This document shows, piece by piece, positions 7,241 through 11,327 of a stretch of 11,327 bases of DNA. A program made the position numbers and the translations under genes. A model generated the notes under the pieces. The model was not told the origin of the DNA, did no database searches, and worked only from the letters and a program-made list of their open reading frames with translations. Origin of the DNA: Planctomycetia bacterium (GTDB taxonomy: Bacteria > Planctomycetota > Planctomycetia > Gemmatales > Gemmataceae); the NCBI GenBank assembly GCA_022616395.1, contig JAKEEV010000895.1:1-11327 (forward strand), in the 5' to 3' direction. Numbering within the stretch: the first letter of the stretch is position 1; every line of letters starts with the position of its first letter.

Positions 7241-8308
7241 TTACGCCCGTTTGCCAAGAGTTACGGTCATGGTCAGTATTTCGATGCCGCGACGGACGGT
7301 CATTTTTACTTTATCGCCGGGCTTGGAGCCTTCCATCAGCTTGCGGAACTGCTTGACGGACTTGACGACGGTGGTGTTGAACTTGGTAATCGTGTCTCCG
7401 GGCTTCAGCCCCGCCTTCCCGGCTGGGCCTTCGTCGTCCACTTCACGAAGCCAGGCGTCGTCCTCCTCGTCATCCGGGAACACGACTCCAATCACGGCAG
7501 TTCCGGATTTGGCCGAGGCGGGTTTATCCACCCACACGCCCGCGACCATCTTCTCCCAGTCCGCTTTATACTGATCGGCTGGGACATGGTAATTGTACGC
7601 CAGAGAAGGGCCGATCTTGCTATGAATGCCAACAACGTTTCCTTCCAGATCGAACAGCGGGCCGCCTGAATCGCCTCCGACGAGTGTACAGTTGGTCCGA
7701 ATTATGGTCTTGGTGTTGTTCTCGATGCGCCCAAGGCGCGCAACAGGAAGCCGGCCAACCTTCGGTCCGTTCGGGTGACCAAGCGAGACGACCCACCGCC
7801 CTTTCGCCAAACCGGTAGACTTCGCCATCGGCAAAAACGGCCACTTCCCATTTTTCGGGCCTTTGTCAGTGATTTGCACCATGCCGCTATCCATGTCGGC
7901 GTTGATGCCCAGCGTCTTGCCTTTGACCTTCTTTCCATCAGGTAGCATGATCATCACCGCCTTGCCGCTCTCGTAAGGGAGTGGGCGGCCTTCGAGAGCA
8001 CCCTTCTTGGGTTTCGCGTAGTCGCGGATGACGTGCGCGGCTGTCAGCACCAGTCCGTCTTCGCTGACGATCACTCCACTCCCCGCGCTTGGGCCATAGA
8101 GAACCGCGACCGTGGCGGGAGTGCATTTATCGACGACTGTCTTGACCGTGGATTGAAGAGCCTTCAATTCGTTGAGGTCTTCCGGGTGGGTAGTCCGAGT
8201 TGGGTCCCACGACGCGGCCGGTTGGGCGGCCAGAGCCGCGGTCGCAACCAGAAAGAAGGCAGCAAACCCGAGGAAAACGGCCCGCTGGGCCGACCGTGGC
8301 AATGTCAT
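7241..8308 (-). CDS. Secreted HtrA-type trypsin-like serine protease with C-terminal PDZ
   Basis: 355 residues from the ATG at 8308, which is preceded by GGAG 8 nt upstream. A signal peptide covers about 1-28 (VFLGFAAFFLVATAALAAQ). The protease domain is about 50-250 with a complete triad: LVLTAAHVI at 87-94 (His92), NADMDSGMVQI at 136-146 (Asp140), and GGDSGGPLFDLEGNVVGI at 211-228 (Ser214). A single PDZ domain is at about 271-352 (AGKAGLKPGDTITKFNTTVV). HtrA proteases degrade or refold damaged proteins outside the cytoplasm; substrates here are unknown. The acidic stretch DDEEDDAW at 279-286 just inside the PDZ is unusual. The next gene starts 142 nt downstream with no visible terminator between, so co-transcription with the pseudoprotease is likely. 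Longer starts up to 8458 would precede the signal peptide and are disfavoured. Confidence 0.92.
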   Translation of the reverse strand: MTLPRSAQRAVFLGFAAFFLVATAALAAQPAASWDPTRTTHPEDLNELKALQSTVKTVVDKCTPATVAVLYGPSAGSGVIVSEDGLVLTAAHVIRDYAKPKKGALEGRPLPYESGKAVMIMLPDGKKVKGKTLGINADMDSGMVQITDKGPKNGKWPFLPMAKSTGLAKGRWVVSLGHPNGPKVGRLPVARLGRIENNTKTIIRTNCTLVGGDSGGPLFDLEGNVVGIHSKIGPSLAYNYHVPADQYKADWEKMVAGVWVDKPASAKSGTAVIGVVFPDDEEDDAWLREVDDEGPAGKAGLKPGDTITKFNTTVVKSVKQFRKLMEGSKPGDKVKMTVRRGIEILTMTVTLGKRA

Positions 8309-8321
8309 TGGAGCAACTCCA
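8309..8321 (-). promoter_or_regulatory. Ribosome site within a mini-hairpin before the HtrA start
   Basis: On the minus strand TGGAG-TTG-CTCCA directly abuts the ATG. The GGAG ribosome site can pair with CTCC next to the start codon in a 5-bp stem with a 3-nt loop. This could tune translation, though so short a stem is weak. Confidence 0.45.
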
Positions 8322-8634
8322 CCCGCTAAATCGGACTTCATGAGCTTCCAGTGAAGAGTAGTCGAGGTTGTGGTTGGATTCGACCACCTTCCCGCTTTTC
8401 TCCACTTTCTCTCATCTTCGTCGCCGATGCAAGATTCTTGCTCCCATTGTTCGCACAAGATGTGACCGGTTGGAAGGGATTATCAGTTCACCGGCCGCGT
8501 GGGCGATTCGCGGGATTCGGCTCTGTAAAGCCATTCGCTCGTCACCCGCCTGGGGTTTCAAAATCGCGAGATTTTAGGAGTTGGAGAGGGACAAACGAGA
8601 AGGGAAAGACAACTCGCGGGACTTTGCCGAAGCC
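8322..8634. other. Non-coding stretch upstream of the HtrA gene
   Basis: About 310 bases with no convincing gene; the in-frame extensions here lack a ribosome site and do not look like protein. One small inverted repeat is visible, AAAATC (8560-8565) with GATTTT (8570-8575) around GCGA. The promoter of the protease gene should lie here on the minus strand, but I could not pick out a convincing -35/-10 pair. Confidence 0.55.
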
Positions 8635-8673
8635 TGGCGGAACAATCACCTCAACCAGCGCGTTGTTCCGCCA
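8635..8673 (-). terminator. Hairpin just after the small secreted protein gene
   Basis: TGGCGGAACAA (8635-8645) and TTGTTCCGCCA (8663-8673) form a perfect 11-bp stem with a 17-nt loop, starting 5 nt after the stop codon on the minus strand. No U tract follows, so it may be a U-less terminator or a 3'-end stabiliser. Confidence 0.55.
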
Positions 8674-8678
8674 AGTGG

Positions 8679-9056
8679 CTATTTCTTTTTCGGTTCGGGA
8701 ACCTGGATCACCGCGACTTTGCCCTGGAAGATGGTGACCGAAAAACTCTGGCTGTTGTTTTTACAATTCAGCGCGCCATTCCAGACGGGACGAGTTGTGT
8801 TCGCCGCGTCGAGAATTTCATAGGTCTTGATGCCGGGAACGTTCTGGAATTCGCGGAACGACTCGCCCGCCAGGAGTTTCGTGGGCTTTCCGCGAACGGT
8901 CCTTCCCTTCACGATCACGGTTTCCTGGACGATGATGGCCTTGGACGTGTCGTTTTTAATGGTGACCCAGCCCGCATCCGCCACGCCGACGAACACGCAG
9001 GCGGCCACAACAGCCAGCACGAACGCGTTCAATCGGGAATGGATGAACTGAGTCAT
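8679..9056 (-). CDS. Small secreted protein of unknown family
   Basis: 125 residues from the ATG at 9056. A signal peptide covers about 1-28 (LNAFVLAVVAACVFVGVADAG). The mature part (about 29-125) alternates short polar and hydrophobic stretches, suggesting a small beta-rich domain (GWVTIKNDTSKAIIVQETVIV; QSFSVTIFQGKVAVIQV), and ends in a basic EPKKK tail. Only one cysteine remains after cleavage (Cys98), so no disulfide within the chain. I do not recognise the family and give no function. The start at 9056 is chosen over an in-frame codon at 9095 because it begins the signal peptide and has AAGG 9 nt upstream; that ribosome site is inside a strong predicted hairpin (9062-9156). Downstream is an 11-bp hairpin. 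Confidence 0.82.
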   Translation of the reverse strand: MTQFIHSRLNAFVLAVVAACVFVGVADAGWVTIKNDTSKAIIVQETVIVKGRTVRGKPTKLLAGESFREFQNVPGIKTYEILDAANTTRPVWNGALNCKNNSQSFSVTIFQGKVAVIQVPEPKKK

Positions 9057-9061
9057 GGAAA

Positions 9062-9156
9062 CAAGCCTTGCACCACCGGTGACTCGGAAGTCCACGAACC
9101 GGTGTTAAACCAGTTACAGTATTCTGTCCGAGAAACGCAGGTTGGTGCAAGGCTTG
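9062..9156 (-). promoter_or_regulatory. Three-tier leader hairpin that buries the ribosome binding site
   Basis: On the minus strand CAAGCCTTGCACCA (9156-9143) pairs perfectly with TGGTGCAAGGCTTG (9075-9062), a 14-bp stem. Inside it CTCGGA (9132-9127) pairs with TCCGAG (9088-9083). Inside that AACTGGT pairs with ACCGGTT (7 bp with one G-U) around a 5-nt loop. The AAGG ribosome site of the gene starting at 9056 lies in the outer stem, which ends 5 nt before the ATG. The fold could hold translation low until unfolded. It might instead help end transcription from the upstream Rad52-family gene, but lacks a real U tract. Confidence 0.65.
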
Positions 9157-9164
9157 CGCGGGAA

Positions 9165-9188
9165 ATTCACACGATTCACAGATTCGCG
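9165..9188. repeat. Short direct repeats downstream of the Rad52-family gene
   Basis: ATTCACA occurs at 9165-9171 and 9174-9180, and a variant ATTCGCG at 9182-9188. Spacing is 9 and 8 bp. They lie where a promoter for the small secreted protein gene would be expected, so they might bind a regulator; the evidence is weak. Confidence 0.35.
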
Positions 9189-9200
9189 CACGGTCACAAC

Positions 9201-10082
9201 TTACGCGGCCGTCCGGGGTTCGGACTTGGCTTGCCGCATGTTCTGCTCGAACTCTTTCACCGCGTCAACCGCCAGCGGAATCGCCGGTCCAGTCCAGTCG
9301 TTCATGTTGGCGGTGTAACCCGCCTTGATGCCTGCCTGGGTGACGTGTGCCAAGAGCGCGCCGGCCGCGCACAACTTCTGAGACGCGAGCTTCGCATCAT
9401 ACTCACGCAATCGACGATGCAGTTCTTGCCCGTTGGCGGGCAAGTTCGCGGGCGACTTCTGGGCTTCGGACTTCGGCTGTTCAACCTTCGGCTGTTCGAC
9501 CTTCTGGGACTCGGGCTTCACCACGACGAACCCCGCCGCTGGCTCCTTCGCGTTCTCCTTCTTTGGCTCGACATTCGGCACGACCGCGGGCTTCGTTGCC
9601 TTCGGCTTGGGAATGGCGAACGCGGGGAGCTGTGGAACCTCCGCGATCTGCTTTTTCACCGGATCGTAGTTCACCCATTGAGCGGGTAAGCGATACAGGT
9701 ACCGCCCGATGCCGAACTTGACCGCCGCACGCTTGAGCGCATCGCTGAACGCGGCCTTGAGCCGATCGCCGACATCTGGCTGTTCGCTGGGCGAGCCAAC
9801 ATCGGTCTTGGTGATCCAGCGGTCTCCGAGTTTGAGTTTCAGTCGGCACATCACCGAGCCATCGGGAAGAATCTTGTAGCCGTCTTCCCAGTTCTCGACT
9901 CCGAGCACTTCATCGAGCCGGTCCTGAATGAGTCGAGCGTCGATGTAAGCCATCGCGAGGCAGCGGTTGTTCTTGACCATTTGCGGCTTGAACTTCACGT
10001 CCTTCGGCTCGAAGGGCGCAGCAAGCGCGGCTGTGAGGGTTTTGAGGTTCGGATCGCGGGGCATAATCGAGTCAGCGTTCAT
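9201..10082 (-). CDS. Rad52/Rad22-family single-strand annealing protein
   Basis: 293 residues, cytosolic. Residues about 18-140 carry the Rad52/Rad22 annealing domain: LTAALAAPFEPKDVKFKPQ, then AYIDARLIQDRLDEVLGVENW, the strand region MCRLKLKLGDRWITKTDVG, and the signature KAAFSDALKRAAVKFGIGR at 109-127, followed by YLYRLPAQW. Such proteins coat single-stranded DNA and anneal complementary strands during recombination and break repair. A Pro/Lys/Glu linker (about 141-215) includes a tandem VEQPKVEQPK. A second helical region (about 217-285) has no family I recognise; it may bind a partner, as Rad52 tails often do. The start is well supported by AAGGAGG 6 nt upstream (10089-10095). No phage genes or nuclease adjoin it, so it looks like a resident chromosomal repair gene rather than a prophage recombinase. 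Confidence 0.88.
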   Translation of the reverse strand: MNADSIMPRDPNLKTLTAALAAPFEPKDVKFKPQMVKNNRCLAMAYIDARLIQDRLDEVLGVENWEDGYKILPDGSVMCRLKLKLGDRWITKTDVGSPSEQPDVGDRLKAAFSDALKRAAVKFGIGRYLYRLPAQWVNYDPVKKQIAEVPQLPAFAIPKPKATKPAVVPNVEPKKENAKEPAAGFVVVKPESQKVEQPKVEQPKSEAQKSPANLPANGQELHRRLREYDAKLASQKLCAAGALLAHVTQAGIKAGYTANMNDWTGPAIPLAVDAVKEFEQNMRQAKSEPRTAA

Positions 10083-10088
10083 GGAATA

Positions 10089-10095
10089 CCTCCTT
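10089..10095 (-). promoter_or_regulatory. Strong ribosome binding site of the Rad52-family gene
   Basis: Minus-strand AAGGAGG, 6 nt before the ATG at 10082. This is the strongest ribosome site in the window and supports the longest start over the internal ATG at residue 7. Confidence 0.85.
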
Positions 10096-10117
10096 TGGGT
10101 TTGGGTTGTTGTGGGTT

Positions 10118-10129
10118 AAGTGTACACTT
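10118..10129. promoter_or_regulatory. Perfect 12-bp palindrome upstream of the Rad52-family gene
   Basis: AAGTGTACACTT, centred about 41 bp upstream of the Rad52 start codon. Its size and place fit an operator for a dimeric repressor, possibly a DNA-damage regulator, but I cannot match it to a known box. Confidence 0.4.
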
Positions 10130-10165
10130 GTGCGCAAAGCGAGTGCGATGTCAGTAGCGGCAATT

Positions 10166-10200
10166 CTGTCAACACGACAGGTTTAATGGAGAAACGACAG
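10166..10200. promoter_or_regulatory. Inverted and direct CGACAG repeats in the divergent region
   Basis: CTGTC (10166-10170) and GACAG (10176-10180) form an inverted repeat, and ACGACAG recurs at 10174-10180 and 10194-10200, exactly 20 bp apart (about two helical turns). A TTGACA hexamer on the minus strand (10172-10167) could be a -35 element for the Rad52 gene, but no good -10 follows. CTGT-N7-ACAG resembles but does not equal the CTGT-N8-ACAG LexA box of enterobacteria. Confidence 0.35.
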
Positions 10201-10227
10201 TTTTCGTGCATTTTTCACTTGCGGATG

Positions 10228-10243
10228 GTGTTGATCTGAACAC
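10228..10243. promoter_or_regulatory. Inverted repeat near the promoter of the LTxxQ-protein pair
   Basis: GTGTT (10228-10232) and AACAC (10239-10243) flank a 6-bp centre, GATCTG. It lies about 63 bp upstream of the ATG at 10306. A regulator site is possible; the sequence alone is weak. Confidence 0.25.
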
Positions 10244-10305
10244 GATATAGGCGTTTTGGATAACCTGCTGGTTTCCCCCTCCCAGGTCACACCTTGAGGT
10301 GCTCC

Positions 10306-10635
10306 ATGGTCCGTGCTGGTTTCCTCGCCCTATTCGCCGCGATGCTCATGCTATCCGGTGGCCTCGTCGGCCAAGACAAGAAGGAAGAGCCGAAGAAGGA
10401 CGATCCGCCCATGAAGTTGAAGGGGAGATTGCCTCCGAACTGGACGAAGCTGGGACTTACCGACAAGCAAGTACAGGACATCTACAAGATCCAGAACAAG
10501 TACGATGCAGAGATCGATAAGCTCGAAGCAAAGATCAAGGAGCTGAAATCTGCCAAGACCAAGGAATCGGTCGAAGTGCTCACCCCCAACCAGAAGAAGC
10601 GTCTCGAAGAGATCCTGCTCGGCAAGGACAAGTAG
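10306..10635 (+). CDS. Small secreted helical protein with LTxxQ motifs
   Basis: 109 residues from the ATG at 10306, which has GAGG 6 nt upstream; a TTG at 10294 in frame is disfavoured. A signal peptide covers about 1-22 (FLALFAAMLMLSGGLVGQ). Then follow a Lys/Glu/Asp-rich stretch (24-35) and a helical hairpin: LGLTDKQVQDIYKIQNKYDA at 49-68, a charged helix to about 88, and VLTPNQKKRLEEILLG at 91-106. The two LTxxQ motifs (LTDKQ, LTPNQ) resemble those of the CpxP/Spy family of periplasmic chaperones and stress sensors, though the protein is shorter than those. A chaperone-like role is an inference. The next gene begins 6 nt after this stop, so the two are very likely one operon. Confidence 0.83.
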   Translation: MVRAGFLALFAAMLMLSGGLVGQDKKEEPKKDDPPMKLKGRLPPNWTKLGLTDKQVQDIYKIQNKYDAEIDKLEAKIKELKSAKTKESVEVLTPNQKKRLEEILLGKDK

Positions 10636-10641
10636 CTCGTT

Positions 10642-11013
10642 ATGGGACTTGACTGCACGGTTCGTTTTCCTGGCGCTGTCCCCACCTGGGACACCATTCG
10701 GAGCCAGCTTGCCCGCGTCGGTGAGCCGGCTCCGCTTCGCATGATCGATGGCCTACCCGCGTTTCCAGACGAATCGCCCGCAGCCGACTGGCGTGAACTT
10801 CGCATCGGAGCGGGTGGAGGGATGGTCACGCTCCGACGAAGCTCCGATTCGCTTACCTGCATCGTCTGGGGCAATGCCGATCCCGCGCTACTCGCCGCTC
10901 GAGATCGGATCATCTGGGCGTGCGCTGCCGCAGGAGCTGGACTGATCGAAACTCCCACAGGATCACTCTCCTCTGAACAGTTCGCTCAAGTCGCTTCCAT
11001 CCATCCGGCATAA
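10642..11013 (+). CDS. Small protein of unknown function, coupled to the LTxxQ gene
   Basis: 123 residues with no signal peptide, presumably cytosolic. I do not recognise the family. Visible features: an opening MGLDCTVRFPGAVPTWDTI, a Trp/Arg segment with a glycine-rich turn (DWRELRIGAGGGMVTLRR, about 49-66), a hydrophobic strand (LTCIVWGN) and a helix (PALLAARDRIIWACAAAGAG), which together suggest a compact alpha/beta domain. It starts 6 nt after the previous stop. The only candidate ribosome site is AAGGA at 10624-10628, 13 nt upstream, so translation is probably coupled to that of the preceding gene. Base composition and codon use resemble the neighbours, so I consider it a real gene. Confidence 0.72.
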   Translation: MGLDCTVRFPGAVPTWDTIRSQLARVGEPAPLRMIDGLPAFPDESPAADWRELRIGAGGGMVTLRRSSDSLTCIVWGNADPALLAARDRIIWACAAAGAGLIETPTGSLSSEQFAQVASIHPA

Positions 11014-11108
11014 CCCCGACAACCGGAATCCCATCCGCAGCGTTCATCTCTCTCCGTCTCGCTCTTGGCGGCGGAGTGGTCGATAACTTCACAGGGCGCG
11101 CGATGTGC

Positions 11109-11126
11109 GCGACTCACGTGAGTCGC
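11109..11126. repeat. Perfect 18-bp palindrome
   Basis: GCGACTCACGTGAGTCGC reads the same on both strands. It lies about 95 bp after the last gene. Not followed by a U tract. It may be a dispersed repeat or a protein-binding site. Confidence 0.7.
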
Positions 11127-11178
11127 CCGCAGGGCCGTTTAGTGCGTGAGTTTGGGTGATTTGGTGTTGCTTTCACCC

Positions 11179-11226
11179 GCTCCCTGACGGTCGCGGTTCG
11201 CCTGGATCTTGGTGAACCGCGACCGT
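11179..11226. repeat. Family A repeat copy forming a hairpin
   Basis: CGCTCCCTGACGGTCGCGG (11179-11197) matches the family A core seen near 1413. ACGGTCGCGGTTCGCC (11187-11202) pairs with GGTGAACCGCGACCGT (11211-11226) across an 8-nt loop, with one G-T pair in 16. Unlike the copies near 1300, the two arms here are truncated and face each other closely. Confidence 0.75.
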
Positions 11227-11327
11227 GCCAGTAGTATCAAGTTGGGAGAGGGGAGAGGGCATGGTGTTTTCAGCCCACCTCAGCCAACTTCCTGCGGTCA
11301 GACGAGGGCGCAGGCCAGGACTCCACA

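Larger units (their letters stand above)
11014..11327. other. Non-coding end of the window
   Basis: No credible gene on either strand in these 314 bases. The stretch holds an 18-bp palindrome and a family A repeat hairpin, listed separately. No clear U-tract terminator follows the plus-strand pair. Confidence 0.6.

Noticed and set aside
9039..9689. 216-codon open frame on the plus strand opposite the Rad52-family gene
   Set aside because: It overlaps two well-supported minus-strand genes and the leader hairpin. Its Leu/Arg-rich sequence matches the reverse of the linker region.
10142..10172. Sigma-70-like promoter for the Rad52-family gene from the minus-strand TTGACA
   Set aside because: The 17-18 nt downstream position gives ATCGCA or TCGCAC, poor -10 matches. 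I list the hexamer only as weak evidence.

Overview
The window looks like ordinary chromosome from a GC-rich bacterium, most probably a planctomycete of the Gemmata group. This lineage call is an inference. It rests on the mix of secreted low-complexity proteins, a very large anchored TPR protein, an HtrA-like PDZ pseudoprotease, a bacterial Rad52-family protein and many intergenic palindromic repeats. No rRNA, tRNA, CRISPR array, transposase, integrase or phage gene was seen. The coding density and base composition look uniform, so nothing suggests recent transfer.

Layout from left to right: a plus-strand CBS-pair/SpoIIE-type PP2C phosphatase (66-1259) faces a 1400-residue membrane-anchored TPR protein on the minus strand (1538-5740). 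The roughly 280-bp gap between these convergent genes is packed with nested inverted repeats. Upstream of the TPR gene are a 44-bp tandem duplication and a 27-bp perfect inverted repeat (5855-5987), followed by an intrinsic terminator (5989-6023). The terminator closes a minus-strand pair of trypsin-fold/PDZ proteins. The first of the pair in transcription order (7241-8308) has an intact His-Asp-Ser triad and a C-terminal PDZ. The second (6034-7098) has lost the catalytic His, carries Cys where Ser is expected, and has its PDZ inserted between the two halves of the protease fold.

Further right on the minus strand are a small secreted protein of unknown family (8679-9056), whose leader can fold into a three-tier hairpin that buries its ribosome binding site, and a Rad52/Rad22-family annealing protein (9201-10082) with a strong ribosome binding site. 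A divergent control region (10083-10305) with several short palindromes separates this from a plus-strand pair: a small secreted LTxxQ-type helical protein (10306-10635) and, 6 nt downstream, a small unrecognised protein (10642-11013). The last 314 bases hold an 18-bp palindrome and another repeat hairpin but no gene.

The genes do not form one obvious pathway. The most unusual items are the active protease/pseudoprotease pair with relocated PDZ domain, the two related families of palindromic repeats, and the ribosome-site-burying leader at 9062-9156.
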